A stretch of DNA of 64,000 nucleotides from Oidiodendron maius Zn (Eukaryota; Ascomycota; Leotiomycetes; Myxotrichaceae), in NCBI GenBank assembly GCA_000827325.1, contig KN832872.1, forward strand, positions 1,736,001-1,800,000, written 5' to 3'. A model generated the notes under the pieces. It was not told the origin of the DNA. It saw nothing but the letters and a program-made list of their open reading frames with translations, and did not search any database. Position numbers and translations under genes: made by a program. Position 1 is the first letter of the stretch. Each line of letters opens with the position of its first letter. Below, in pieces: positions 19,489 through 31,879 of this stretch.

Positions 19489-19944
19489 GATGGATAATCA
19501 GATGGACTATGTGGGACAAATTGATCATGGATAAAGAGCGCGACAATGTATGAAGCATGTGCAAAATGAAATAGTAAAATATGCCCATCTCTGATATCAT
19601 GTGTTTTTGCATACTTTCGGATGCTGCAGCGTAAGCTGGTCCATGTTGGAGAATAAAAGAAAAATTTCTACCTAATTGGTAATCTGGTCGTTTCGTAGTT
19701 TTTCATTGCGGGAATAAACTAATATATACAATTCATATGCTCAGCTCGAACTACGAGCCCCAGATAAAAAATAAGGTGCAAATTTACCACGCCAAACTAG
19801 GATGAGTGGATGTCAGATAAAAGACAGTGATATCTTGTTCTTCGCTCGCCATAACGCCACGCCTGGCAGCCGCAGCGTGCCGTATCTCGTTACAGTCCGG
19901 GTTCCTATACAGCTCATAATGCGTATATCACAAATCCAACTACA
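19489..19944. other. Intergenic between convergent genes
   Basis: About 455 bp of AT-rich sequence lie between the GH128 stop and the end of the dynamin gene. It probably holds two 3' untranslated regions. No gene was seen. Confidence 0.45.
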
Positions 19945-22816
19945 TCAGAATATAGACCAGCTACTCTTCACTTTCTCCTTCTGCTCGCGAGATCGTCGCG
20001 TCTTCTCTTGGACGTTGATGTCTCTTAGTCCCTGCATCTTACTGAGCACTAACTCCAGAAGTTCCTTTCGGCGGATAACTTCGAGATGCGCTTTTATCTT
20101 CGGGTCCTCCTTAGCGAAACGTTCGACCTCATCCTTGCTCAGGCCTCTGCCAAGCCGGACATCCAACTCTCGGGGGAAGGCATAGAAGAATTCGGAGAGC
20201 AGTTCGACATTGAGGAAGAGCACGGCAGTAGAGGTGAGTTTTGTTGATACGACGTCGAGGAAGACTTCAGGGCAGTAGTATTTATTTTTCATAGACGCGC
20301 AAGGTTTTGACTTGACGGCTGCAATGCGCATGCGGATGAGGGCAGCACGTTCAGAGAGGAAGGATGCTTCCTTGCCTATGATAGATTAGTAAGATCTTTC
20401 TCCACGGGAATAGAAAGAGGCTCACCCTTCTGCAACAATTCCCGACTGAAGCCACCAGCGCCAGTCTCCCCATCACCTTCGACTGTAATCTCGCCTTTGC
20501 GACATTTCTCAACGAATGTCATCACGTCCCGTAGTCTCCTGCGTCCTCCAACGTCCTTTTCTAGCATCTTTGTCGCATCCTCGACAGCTTTGAGCTCATT
20601 CTTCAAAACGCCAGCGATATTCTCACGCCCACGGGCCCATTCAGGCTCTTCGACATCGATCTCAAATTTATAGGGCTTTATGCAGTTTTCCACCTGATCG
20701 CTGGTGCTATAAAATCTGTCGTTCAGGATTCCGGAGGCTGCTTCTGTAATTGCATGTCGAGCAAAGGGGTGCGATGCGAATGTGCTCTGTTCCACAAGAC
20801 GATCAACATGAGCTTGTAAGGCATTAGAAATTGCTGTCGTAGCCAAACGGCCCACTCCAATTTTCGTCAACGCGGATGTGGAAGCATCTAGCTTCCGGTG
20901 CCAATACAGGGAATCGGGATCAGCATTCGGCAAATCTGCAAGAGAATCAGGCTCGACAGGGGCCGGCGAAAGTGAGGTGACGGGCTTATTCCAGTACCGT
21001 GCTGCCAATAAGTCAAGGACCTTTTGATCTAGCTCGTCCTTCAACATTTCCCTGGCTTCCGGGCGTCCAAATGATTCAGCAAATTCTTTAAAGGAATGCT
21101 TGAACGCATCTAGAGATTCAGCGAGATAAGATTCAGCGGATAGAGGCCGATCATTGTATTGAACTTTGAACTCATATGTAGCTTCTTCAAGTTCTTGCTG
21201 GATTGCCGTACTTGTACCCTGAAGAGACGCAGCCATGGTTTGCTCGAGAACCTGCATCAGCTTCTTGCGTAGGGTTCTGGTTCCAACATTCACCCCTGCA
21301 TCGGGACCATACTCCAGGGGATGGGCAGAAAAGTAGGTATTTTCATTCTTCGTAATTGCAGAGGAGATGTTAACGCTTCCCTTCTTCCAGAGGGTGGCGC
21401 TGTGAGGTGGTACCCGTGACACGACGCCCACATATCCTAGACGCAAGGGATATTTTCGATCATTGAGGATTGATGCTCCCCTTATTGGATCGACGAGATC
21501 CATCTTTGTCACCACTCCAATGGTGCGTTCTCCACGAGGGTCAACCCTTCTGCTCGCTCTGAGCGCGGTGGAGTTGGCGAGATCGACGTCTGCAGCTGAA
21601 ATTGCCAAAATGACATTTGGTGCTTGGATATATTTGTCGCAGAGGTCCGAGATCTTTTGCTTCAATTCCGCAGGTTGGTCATGACCAACTACTTGAATGT
21701 AACCAGGCAGATCAATGAGCGACAAGTCAGGAACGTGAGGGGACGAAATAGTTAGTTGTATAGGATCGTCTGAAACACACTGAGAATCTGGAACCGCAAG
21801 GTTAAGCTCGGTCAAGGTTCTTTGGATATGTGAAAAGTCTGTAATCTTTCCCAGGCCAAGAGCAGGAAATTCCCCATACTCCGCGTGCGCGTCGGGGGTA
21901 TTGACAAGTGTCAGCTCGATGGGTCTCCGCGTGACCATATTCGATCCCTTAGGAAGAAATTCGTGACCCACGATTGCCTCTAATACAGAGCTTTTTCCAG
22001 ATGATTGCGAACCGATAACCACAATTGAAGGTAGCGTTAAAGTGTTTGACTGGCCAATGGTTTGTAATATGCTCCGGATCTCGATCATCTTCTTTGTCAA
22101 AACCATCATCTGGTCATCACGGGCAATTTCGTCACCAGATCGAGGATCTTCCTCTGAGGATTGATCGTATCCATATGCAGCAACGCTCCCAGCAACTGCA
22201 CCCGCTGCCATGCCTGCCCTGCTCTCTTTAGGAGGTTCAGGTCCCCCAGACCCTCCACCTTCCTTCCTCTCCCCACCAATCTCTTCGTGAGTTCGTAGAA
22301 CCTTTTGCATCCAGTCCGGTAATTCTATTTGTTCCTTCGTATTCTCCCAGCCCCTCCAAGTCTGGCCAGCAATATCTTTTGCGCCACCATAAAGCCCACC
22401 CGCAACACCGGACAATGTCTCTTTAGTCTGCGTAATGACATCCATCGCATAATTGCCCGCCTCTGAATAAAGTTAGCTCGGCCACTATATCAAAACGGGA
22501 TGCACTTACGCGCAGCTTGATACTGAATATATGCCAATCCCGCAATTGTTGCTCCTCCAAAGAGAGCGGGGATTCGGACGAATTTTAGGAGTAGCTGTGG
22601 TATTATCCGCATATAGGAGACATTCCTCACGGCTACAGCATTCGAGAAAGGCGTATAACCTGCCGGCCATATTCGCCTGCGGATAGCGCGCACGGCAGCA
22701 TCGGATCTGAGGAGTCCGCCGGCGGATGAATAGGAGCGGTGATGGAGATGACGCGCTCCACTACTGAAGGCTCGTTGAGCCAGCTGGAGCTTGGCTGTTA
22801 TGAGCCGTCCGCTCAT
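19945..22816 (-). CDS. mgm1: Mitochondrial inner-membrane dynamin-like GTPase
   Basis: Mgm1/Msp1 (OPA1 in animals) fuses mitochondrial inner membranes and shapes cristae. Three minus-strand exons (22510-22816, 20426-22462, 19945-20375) give 924 residues. Exon 1 carries an Arg-rich mitochondrial targeting region and a first membrane helix (ALFGGATIAGLAYIQY). A second hydrophobic stretch (AGMAAGAVAGSVAAYGYD, about residue 185) matches the region where rhomboid protease cuts the yeast protein. The GTPase domain follows with GSQSSGKSS (P-loop, about 253), a switch Thr in RRPIELT, DLPG and TKMD. Stalk and effector regions run to the end (LVEQSTFASHPFARHAI). All G-motifs are intact. The gene is divergent from DUG3 over about 580 bp. 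Confidence 0.95.
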
Positions 22817-23394
22817 CGTCTCCAGGCGGTTACAAAATCTGTAGGTGAAGGTTGTAGACGAGAACCATGGAACGTGATGAGGGAGAGGCTGAGATGATAT
22901 CTCGGCCTCGGTCGACGATGATGCTGTTGGTGCTATCTAAGAAAGTTGGGTAAGTGGCGCGTGAATGTGGCTGGTGAAAATGTGGCTAGTAAATATGGCG
23001 CTTCCGATATCACTGCAAAACTAAGACGACACACGACATTACAATGTCAGCTTAGCAGGAAGATGTGGTTCAGAAAGTGTCTTACTACTCTATTATATAC
23101 TTGAATGCAGTACGCTGTTCTTCTTTGGTATTTCTATTAAATCTGAACTGTTACTCGCGCCGCATTCTAGTCGTACACCGACATCTCTCGCTCTGAATCA
23201 GATTGCGCCATACTCCTCCCATCGGCCTCGTCCATTTTTACATGGGAGGGCCCGATGTCGCTGACTCAACGCGATATTTATCCACAGGGGCTCCGGATCT
23301 CTCCTGTACACCTATATAACTTCTAGGCCTCTAGCATCAACATAGCAATCCAAACTGGCACTTGAGGCAGCTCTACTTGAAAGTAGTAGTCAGG
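22817..23394. promoter_or_regulatory. Divergent promoter region of MGM1 and DUG3
   Basis: About 580 bp separate the two start codons. No single motif stands out, apart from pyrimidine-rich runs before the DUG3 start. Confidence 0.45.
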
Positions 23395-24662
23395 ATGTGT
23401 CGATTTCTAGTATGTAGCCCATGTCCATAAAGCAATCAGACATTCTAATGCTAGGCAGGTCTATAAAGGCTCTGACGAGATCCTCCTTTCGAAGTTGATC
23501 CTCGATCCCACCCACTCAATCCTCACACAATCATTTGACTCTCGTCTCCGCCTCGACTTAAGAAGACCTCACAATGGTCTGTTATTCCCTCCCCTTGCCG
23601 ATCTACGCTGATATCTCTAGGTGATGGCTTTGGCATAGGCTACTATACCGACCCAAAGCTTGGCCCAGAGCCATGCATCTTCACTTCGACCATCCCCGCC
23701 TGGAACTGCATCAACCTGCAACGTATAGCCTCGAAGACAGCCTCGCCATTGATCTTTGCCCATGTGCGAGCCACTACCGAAGGCTCTCTCAGTGATGATA
23801 ACTGCCACCCCTTTTCTCACGGAAGCCTTATGTGGATGCACAACGGTGGTCTTGGAGGGTGGAAATACATTAAACGGCCACTTGGGGAGCTTCTAGCCGA
23901 TAAGTGGTACCTAGGTGTGCAGGGCGGGACAGACAGCGAGTGGGCATTTGCCTTATATCTTGACACACTCGAAAAAATGGGCCACAACCCATCCTCGATG
24001 CCACCGGAAGGCTTTGGTCCAACTGTGCTCAGGCACTGCATGCTGAAGACAATCAAACAGATTAATGATTTGATAACTGATATCCCTCCCCGGCTTGTTG
24101 AGGAAGAGAGCTTGGATACACTGAGCTTGCTTAACTTTGCTGTCACGGATGGACATAGTGTTGTATGCACTAGGTATGTGAGCAGTAGGACTGATGAGGC
24201 TGCCAGCTTGTTTTACTCTTCTGGCACCACTTGGGAAGATCGGGGTCATAAAGGAGAATTCCAGATGGATCGCCGAGATAAAGGCGCGGATATTGTCCTC
24301 ATTGCTAGTGAGCCGCTGACTTTTGAGCGCGGTATGTCTCCATGCTTTTGTCTTCATTCATCTACTAATGAGAACAAGAATCATGGGTCACCGTCCCTAC
24401 TAATTCCACTCTGACGATCCACAAGCAAACCGTCATGGTACATCCCATCATCGACGAAAACTACAGTTATAACCCCTATCACTGTCGGTCATCCCAATAC
24501 GCGCGCGCAAAGGGACTTGTTGCAAATGAGAAAGCAAGCAACACCGCCTCCAGCACCCCCCGTTTCACCCCCACACCCGATCTTCCTGAATCAAATAAGA
24601 TCAGGAGGCCGGATCATCTTTCTTTCCGCAGTGCTCCTCGTGTTCGCGAATCCGTCGCTTAA
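23395..24662 (+). CDS. dug3: Glutamine amidotransferase of the glutathione-degrading DUG complex
   Basis: DUG3 is the class II (N-terminal nucleophile) amidotransferase subunit that, with DUG2, removes the gamma-glutamyl group of glutathione in the cytosol. Four exons (23395-23409, 23459-23576, 23621-24331, 24379-24662) give 375 residues. Exon 1 is only 15 nt and encodes MCRFL, placing the catalytic Cys right after the start Met; the intron after it must be spliced for the enzyme to work. Further motifs are PHNGDGFGIGYY, IFAHVRATTEGSLSDDNCHPF, WMHNGGLGGW and DSEWAF. The C-terminus holds the second-to-last strand ADIVLIASEPLTFERESW and the tail YNPYHCRSS. Every class II pocket motif is present. 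Confidence 0.95.
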
Positions 24663-25159
24663 CAGCTCTCCACTTGGTACATGCGAAGTGTAATTATACA
24701 CTGTAACTGAGCTATTATACTTTTAAGAAACGGAAAGAGCTGTACTATTTGACTTGATACGATTATAACGACGATACGAAGGAAATTATGTGCATCGTAA
24801 GGCTTGCTTAGGGGGAAGTGGAATCTGATTTTGGAGCGGTAAGAAAGTGTACCAAAAACCAGCTCGCATTGTAGGACTGGACATCTATCTTATTATAGTA
24901 CTGACCCAAAAAGGAACAAAACAGGGACAAAAACAATACCGTAGATAGAATGAAGGATAAGCAGGGCATGTTACTTCAACTTGCAGACATTTCCGTGTAT
25001 AATGTTGTGATTTGTATATTTCTATACTTAGGTAAAAAAAAAAACCTTATATACGGTTCCCATCTCCCGATCTCATGGTATCAAAGAATTCTTACACCAT
25101 CTCAACATCGACCCAAATATATACAACCAAGTAGAAGAGTTAATTCTATGATACATGAT
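24663..25159. other. Intergenic between convergent genes
   Basis: About 500 bp of AT-rich sequence with an A-run near 25033. It presumably holds the 3' ends of DUG3 and the zinc transporter gene. No gene was seen. Confidence 0.45.
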
Positions 25160-26988
25160 TCATTTATCTTCTCGAGTAAACTGTACCGTGACCTCCCACG
25201 TCAAGCCTCCGCCCTTCCCATAACCCGCACCTAATCTATTCTTAACTAGCAAACATATGCGCTCTCTCAACTTCGAGGCCACGGCATCTTCATTCGGGCC
25301 TGCGAGCGTACTTTTCAGCCTGAGTTGCAAATTCGCCATGCACAATCCATAATGAACTTGCCAGAACCGCGCCTCGTCGACGCCAGCTACGGCCGGATCG
25401 CTTGCAACGTCCCGCACGACCTCGTTCACACCCTTGGCAGAATATGACATAAGTAGCATCGACCCCTGAGCGATAGCAAGTCGCACCCCTAGTGCGAACA
25501 TTGATAGCGCGATGATGCTACAGAGTAGACGGTCGAGCCAATGGTACATGGTTATAGTGAGGAGGGGCAGGAGGAGCATGACGGTGCTGCAGGAGAGAGT
25601 TAGGAAGTGGGAAGGATTCGAAAGCACTGACGGAAGGTGCGAGAGGTAGGCGAATCGCATGATTCTCCCAATCCGGGCATGGTTTTGCAAGCCGATGCCC
25701 GAAATCAGCGTCGCGATGATGGACAGCAGAGCAGCAGAATCGACGCTGCCGGGTGACACTCGATGATGGGAGTGTGGATGATGCGGAGCATGTGAGCCTA
25801 GGGACTCGAGAATGTGCTTAAGGTCATGCGAGAAAAGGTCGAAGCCCATAAAGAGCAGGAATACAGACATTGCGAAGCCGGCCAGGACTTCCGCCCGTTC
25901 GAGCCCAAAAGGGTGTCGGATCGAGGATCGCTTCCATATTTCGAAGTTGTGGAAGACGTCAACTCCGACGCATATTGTAGCCGATATAGCGTCGAAAAAT
26001 ACCAAGTGTGAGAGAGCAGTCAGTGCCAAACTGCCCTGGGTGGAGTACAGGACGTAGGCGGAGACAAGGAAGTGGCAGAAGCACCAAAATATTCGTATCG
26101 TCTGTTCCCGGGACATAGAGGACCATGCTTCGCGGAATGTGGGTACGGGCAGCGAGGCGGGAAGCGCTAATGGGGCGCGGGGAGGGGGTTCGAGGAAGAT
26201 TTGATGCTGTGTCGAGACACTGCTGTGCTTGTAGCGATGGCCGCGTCGTTGGCCAATATTCTGTTTGTGGGTCGTTAATGACTGGAAAGATGTATGGAGA
26301 ATTGGGTTAGGAGGAGTAAGATATGGAAAAAGATGTATTCTTCAGCCTAAAACTGAGCTCTTGTCACTTGAAAGATGATGAATAGGAGGTCTAGTAAAAC
26401 GGAAGCTCTGAAGATTTTCCATTCTCACTGACTGGAGGGCAAATCCTGAGGTCAGGCTTTGCGTTCTTGTCATATCCCTCATAATAAGTGACACTCGAAA
26501 CTAAGAGCAGGGAACTCCATGCTGCTTGGTTATGGCATATATACAAAGCAGTCATGTTGGGGAAACAAATGCCGATTGCTGCTGCGTAAGATAGGATGGG
26601 GTTGGCTTACAGATTTAGCAACAGCTGGTGTATCTTTGATAGTCTGTGTCTGGAAGTTGAAGGGATTTCGGGGACCAGAAGGAGGAGGGGGAGGACCCAT
26701 GCTACCCATGCTGATCATGCTATCCACGCTCAAAGTTGAGGTTGCACTGGTAGGCGAGTCCATTGTATGAGTTGATCTAAACCGTTCAAGCCCTGAGAAG
26801 GACTCCCTCATGGGTGACAGTGAGTCCGGGCTATACGCGACCGTTGAGCGCACATGTGGGGGGAGATCGAGTCGTAGACTTGTGTCTTCGGGTTCTGCGA
26901 TAGGAGAGGGGGGGGTTGGGGTTCGCGGAGGGGCAGGAATGGGCAGGGCCGAAGCCATTGTGGTCTCTATGGAGATCGCCGGTACCAT
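25160..26988 (-). CDS. zrg17: Zrg17-like zinc transporter (CDF family, secretory pathway)
   Basis: Zrg17 pairs with Msc2 in yeast to bring zinc into the endoplasmic reticulum. Two minus-strand exons (26611-26988 and 25160-26281) give about 499 residues. Exon 1 is a Pro/Ser-rich cytosolic region (PIPAPPRTPTPPSP). Exon 2 begins with SLTTHKQNIGQRRGHRYKHS and continues through several membrane segments. These include a CDF-like pair (ALTALSHLVFFDAISATICV and RAEVLAGFAMSVFLLFMGFD), a His-rich loop (HAPHHPHSHHR) and a C-terminal cytosolic domain (FWQVHYGLCMANLQLRL). The metal-site residues of classic CDF proteins are partly absent, as in Zrg17. The intron of 329 bp is the longest in the window and could hide a small exon. 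The start may instead be the ATG at 26958. Confidence 0.85.
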
Positions 26989-27840
26989 CAGAGTATGCTG
27001 CAAAGTGAGGAGAGGCGCCGGAGAGTGAAGCGGGAATATATCTAGACGCGGTGAACTCGAAGGTATTTGATGGTCGCGGTTATCAGCATATAAGCGCGAC
27101 GGCAGTAAGGGACTGCGGCTATTAGCGCCATCCGGCAGAAAGCTTATTCAGAAGACAGCTCGTGTTCAGAATCGCGGTGGGACATTCAACGACAAAATGT
27201 ACATCTATCCTTAACGATTCAATTTAACGACGAATATTTCTTTAGGGGGTATTGAAGATTAAGGTAGTGTGGCATTCTTGAAGCATCGCCGCCGAATCTT
27301 GTATAATTGGATTGGCCATATCTTTTCATCAATTCTTCAACCAATCCTTTATCTCTGCCGATTATATCACTCCACAGTCCGGTTTGAGATTGGATGGTCC
27401 AGTCAGAGATTTAAGTATAGAATATTTCCGAGACATTCGAAGCAGTACTTGGAACAAGCAATATTAAAGCCTCTGCATCCAGGCCGCCGCCCGTTCGCGG
27501 TTCTCCGCTTTCCGCTTCGTCTGCAACTGTCGTTGTTCAGGAAGAGACTCACATCTCTATCTAGTGAGAGGAGCCGCTGGTAGTTGTTGGCTAGAACTGC
27601 ACCTCCACCAGCTACTCTAGGCGAACGAATCTCGCCTCACGGCCAGGAGTCCAGACAACTCGCAGAGCTCCCTTAAACCTCGAAAAGTCCATAGCTGCCT
27701 GTCTTTTATTCAGCCAGGGCTGGCAATTCGCAATATTGGAGCACAGGATCCATTCCTATAAATGCCACTTGACTCTGCTCGGTGCTGTCTATGAGATGTA
27801 TTATGCTTAAATCGACCAGCAAAACCCCCGATTCTTAACT
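26989..27840. promoter_or_regulatory. Divergent region between Zrg17 and a membrane-protein gene
   Basis: About 850 bp separate the two start codons. A 104-codon open frame at 27269-27583 has a biased Arg/Leu composition and no recognisable motif, and I do not call it a gene. No strong regulatory motif stands out. Confidence 0.4.
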
Positions 27841-28917
27841 ATGGATACCACTCCCTTTCCGGACAGTTTCGATAGCAGCTACGATGGCGATGACCATGCT
27901 GAGAAGCATGTGGCTGGTGATGCCCTTTCAAAATACGACAAAAGAGTGCCTAGTAGCTTCCTTTCCAAAATATCAATGCTGCGAACGGACACCACTCAGT
28001 ATCACGAAACCACAGACGAGGCTCGCTTGAGCCCTGAGTCTCCCCCCGGAGATAGTAGAACGTCCACTAAAGCCCCAAATCGGGCAATAGCAGTTGCAAT
28101 CCAGCAACAGAAGACAAGAAGGAGGAAGGGATCTCTAAGAAAGGCTGCATTGCTTGGACGAGGTGCACAGCGAGACAAAAAGGAGAGTAGAACTTCCCAC
28201 CTTGACAACAACCACAACGGGTATGGCGTGGATGCTCCACTGAACCTGACCCCCCATGAAGAGTCTGTACCTGCATTCGGGCTCGGCATCACAGATGCAA
28301 CCCCTCGGCCAATGGATGAACATCTTGGTCGTGCCACAACGGTACTATCCCCCATTGCAACACATCCAGTGGATTCGAGTTACCACCTCTCCACATTTCC
28401 CACACTGGCAACTAGCCCAACCTTGACCTATACCTCAACAACCGACGAAGACGATATCCTCAGCATTCCAAGTCATAGTTCCGCCTCCATGCGAGCTGGA
28501 TCGCAAACTTCCGCTCTTTCTGGTTCTTACTTCCCTTCAGAGTTTGTAAGCAGGCACCGTTCATTCCCGAAGCCCAAATCACCATTATCCATAGGTGGCC
28601 TTGCTACTAGCCCGCTACCTGTTTCTGATGGTGAGTGGGACTATTCAGAAACAGAGTGGTGGGGATGGGTCGTACTCATTGTCACTTGGATTGTCTTCGT
28701 GACAGGCATGGGCTCGTGTCTAGGCGTCTGGAGTTGGGCGTGGGATGTTGGAGAGACCCCATATGCGCCTCCAGAGTTGGAAGATGATCCTACTTTGCCT
28801 ATAGTGGGCTATTATCCTGCGTTGATCATCTTGACTGCCGTGATGGCTTGGGTATGGGTCGTTGTTGCATGGGTGGGAATGAAGTACTTTCGTCACGCTA
28901 AGATTAGCGGTGATTGA
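27841..28917 (+). CDS. Conserved fungal two-helix membrane protein, function unknown
   Basis: This is a single-exon gene for 358 residues. The first 270 are hydrophilic, rich in Ser, Thr and basic stretches (QQKTRRRKGSLRKAALLG) and likely disordered. The end carries two membrane helices: ETEWWGWVVLIVTWIVFVTG and YYPALIILTAVMAWVWVVVAW. A conserved Trp-rich loop (GVWSWAWDVGETPYAPPEL) lies between them. I recall this C-terminal block as strongly conserved across filamentous fungi but know no function. The pattern fits a tail-anchored hairpin in the endomembrane system with a long cytosolic, probably phosphorylated N-terminus. Confidence 0.85.
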   Translation: MDTTPFPDSFDSSYDGDDHAEKHVAGDALSKYDKRVPSSFLSKISMLRTDTTQYHETTDEARLSPESPPGDSRTSTKAPNRAIAVAIQQQKTRRRKGSLRKAALLGRGAQRDKKESRTSHLDNNHNGYGVDAPLNLTPHEESVPAFGLGITDATPRPMDEHLGRATTVLSPIATHPVDSSYHLSTFPTLATSPTLTYTSTTDEDDILSIPSHSSASMRAGSQTSALSGSYFPSEFVSRHRSFPKPKSPLSIGGLATSPLPVSDGEWDYSETEWWGWVVLIVTWIVFVTGMGSCLGVWSWAWDVGETPYAPPELEDDPTLPIVGYYPALIILTAVMAWVWVVVAWVGMKYFRHAKISGD

Positions 28918-29122
28918 TATATAATGCTAATAATAATTCGAATGTCCTCTTTGAGAGTTTCTGGAGGGCGGATCAACTTACTCTGAGTGAAATTCGCTTC
29001 CCCAAGGCTCACCGCCCTAGGACATGGCAGATCACTACTCTCCTATCTGTCTCGCGACACTATTTTGTGAATCTGCAAAACATTCCCACACAACACCAAT
29101 TTCGATCTATCCATCTACAATC

Positions 29123-30152
29123 ATGGACCCCCAATCCAGTCGCACCGTCATAAGGCCTCGTCGCCGTCAGCCCATACCTGGCCAGGCTAGCGCTTCCACT
29201 GGCCACGAAACCAACCCTCATGCTGGGACTGGCCAGAATGAGTCCAGTGTCTTCAGCGTAGCGGCTGCAGCTCCGGCTGCCCTCTCTGCCAACTCGGCTG
29301 GTGCTTCGCAGAACTCACAGGGGCACGATAGCCACAATGAAGCAAACAACGGAGTAAATCGAGCTCGATATCGACTGGGTCTAAACGCTGACAGTTCCGA
29401 TCCTGTTTCTGAAGGCGATCTAGCTATTCGTGCGGTTGAACGTGGACTTGGTATGCACAGCCTTCCATCTTTTAGTTTAAATATACGGATTATTGATAAC
29501 CAGAGCAGCTCCTCCATTCGTTATTGAAGTCACTCCCTTTGGCTCAGTCATCCCTAGTGACATAAAGTCAGGAGCTGTCCCTTTCGATCTCAACTACCAA
29601 GCTCGGTTCATGGCTGGTGGTCGTTATGGCGAAGCCAATAGAGCCTTTACCCAGCTACCTGATACAGTCAAGGCTGATATCGCATTCCATATGTACATCC
29701 CAGACCCACGTGACATTCGAGCTATCTGGGCTTCCGATCATCTGTGCTGGGTCTACTATTCTCTTGACCAGCCAAATACTGTTCCGTTTGTTATTAACGG
29801 CTTTGGTGGAGCTATGGCCCATTACAGTTTCGCGGTCTTCAACCCTGCGCCATCCTTGGGCCTGCACATGCCATACCCGTTTTTCAACTTTGAACATGAT
29901 GTCTTGTTCCTAGACTACAAGTACTGCGGCAACACCGAAGAGCAGATGGAGAAATACGGGTTCGCGATAGAGTGTGCCGTTTACATGTTGAGTAAATATC
30001 ACAATTCGTTTCCAGGGCGTCCCAAGCTCAAGTCTCTGAAGATCAGCTATTGTCCTCAGATGTTTTCCGTGGACGACCTTCCGCAAGAAAAATGCTGCCT
30101 CGGAGAGATTTGCGGCGTTGAGAAGGTCATCCTTGTAGCCCATGATGAATAA
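29123..30152 (+). CDS. Hypothetical protein, two exons
   Basis: I do not recognise this gene. Two exons (29123-29450 and 29506-30152) give 324 residues; the joint GTATGC...CCAGAG restores a continuous frame. The first exon is low-complexity (Ala/Ser/Asn-rich) and ends in an acidic-basic helix (EGDLAIRAVERGL). The second looks like a compact globular domain with many aromatic residues (HLCWVYYSLDQPNTVPF, PYPFFNFEHDVLFLDYKYCG) and a Cys pair near the end (CCLGEICG). The layout, a disordered N-terminus followed by an aromatic domain, resembles lineage-specific hypothetical proteins of Leotiomycetes that often carry 2EXR- or F-box-like folds. That assignment is only a guess. Confidence 0.7.
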
Positions 30153-30848
30153 AGAATGGATGCACCTGTCCTATCGCTGACTTATACAACATCTGCACCG
30201 AGGGAGAATGGAAGAGGATGAAGCTGCACCCGATTTTGCTAAGGTCATATGAAAATTGGCTGGGAAGTTGCTTTGCTTTGAATGGGATGGCATGAAGCAG
30301 CTGGAGCTCATCTAGGAGCGTCCATGCTGCCTTTTAAGTGGTGACCGAGACAATTGGCTAAACATGCAATTGAATTCAAAATAAATCACAATCCTCAGGG
30401 TCTAAGATTCTCAAGAGACTATTCGCAAAAAAGTGCTCGTAGTTGTTGACACTGGTTGCATGGGAAGAGGCTCCATTCGGACTAATTGCTATATTTCAGA
30501 TACATCCTTGCCCAAAGACCATAGACTAGATTCTATACTCTCATAGACGTGAGTTATTTCTGTTTCCATTCTTAAGCAGGGACGATCCAGATATTGTACG
30601 CTCTTTCCATCACTGCACACGTTACTCCGCTTAACTCGTGAGTTTATTTACTATGAGAATAGGATCGATTTTCGACGAGTGATTTCCTCTTCTCTTAAGA
30701 ATAATAGCGTCGAAGACTTCCAAGAGCAAGATTTGGTAATGTATGCAGAGACTTGACGTTCTTTCACGTAATGCTAAGAGCCAGAGCAGTGCAGAATATT
30801 CAATACATGTTATCAACCCTACTTGCGCCAAGATTTAAAACTGTCAAC
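30153..30848. other. Intergenic, no gene seen
   Basis: About 700 bp lie between two unknown genes on the plus strand. Short open frames only. It should include the promoter of the next gene. Confidence 0.4.
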
Positions 30849-31623
30849 ATGAGTGCTAGCAATAGCAAGTTCTACACGGAGTGCGGACATACCATCGCTG
30901 AAGAACCCGATCCAACAGAGCCTGCAGACCTCAACGGCACCCAGGAAGTCGTCCGCGGCCGATGCCCAGCTTGCTCCGATCCGCTCAGCTATGTGGAATC
31001 GGGCATTGAACACCTGCCGACAGCCCCCGTCGTCTCCTACGTTAGGCTCATAAGAGGCAAGGCCAAAAAGATGCTAAAAAGTCTGAGATCTAACAGTGAT
31101 GAAACAAAACTCATGGAGGACCAGTGGGGTACACAAATGGCCCCTAAGACGTCTGGCTCGAATATGGATGACGAGATTGTTGGAAAGGAAAATATAGACA
31201 CTAGGCAGCCCATTGTCGATAAAACCAAAGACAGTTATGTGATTGTCACCGGTGGAAATTCCAACGTTATTGCAGTGCAAACGTAATCTCTCTCCACAGC
31301 TCGAAGGATAAGTTCAAGTACTAACAACATTTAGACCCAAGTCAGGTCAAGTTTCTACGGAGGGTAAAGCAGCAGACGCACTCGCCAGAGAGGCTGCTAG
31401 AGCTAATATTCTGGGCTTTGCTGATCATATCACAGCCAACTTTGCAACTATGCGACAGAATATTGACGAGGCTAATCAGAGGATTGCGGACATTAACAAT
31501 TTCAAGCTTGCCCATTTCATGAGCCAAGGTGTTCACAGATGGACAGCGGCTGTTCAACAGGCAGTACAGGATTGCGAGGATGAACTGGTCAGAGAGTGTG
31601 AAAAGCTGGCTAGGATGGTTTGA
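30849..31623 (+). CDS. Small hypothetical protein with CGH/CxxC pair
   Basis: I do not recognise this gene. Two exons (30849-31282 and 31335-31623) give 240 residues. The intron has a GTAATC donor, a CTAAC just before the acceptor and an ATTTAG end. The N-terminus has FYTECGHTIAEEP and, about 35 residues on, GRCPACSDPL, a spacing like a partial zinc ribbon or RING remnant. The second half is a predicted coiled-coil-like helix rich in Ala, Asn and Gln (RQNIDEANQRIADINNFKLA) ending in LVRECEKLARMV. This pairing of a short zinc-like head and helical tail occurs in many fungal hypothetical proteins. In-frame ATGs at 30771 and 30807 are possible earlier starts. Confidence 0.65.
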
Positions 31624-31879
31624 GGTTCCCCCTACAGTATAAGAGATTGTTAAATTCTGCAATCGGTGTGATTTGTATCGTGTTCTGATGTTGAGCCGTC
31701 TTTCTTCGAGGATGAAATAAGTGGAGGTTTTATAGAGATGTGGTTTGCACAGAGCAGAGATTATTATGTGCAGACGTGTTCGGGGAGAGAATTGAAAATC
31801 CGGTTCAAGAATGAGTGCTTACTGGACATAATAGACCCTTACATGTGAGTTGCCAATTCGTCCCTACACCTCTTTTCTT

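Noticed and set aside
27269-27583. 104-codon plus-strand open frame between Zrg17 and the two-helix protein
   Set aside because: Biased Arg/Leu/Phe composition and no motif; it lies in a divergent promoter region.
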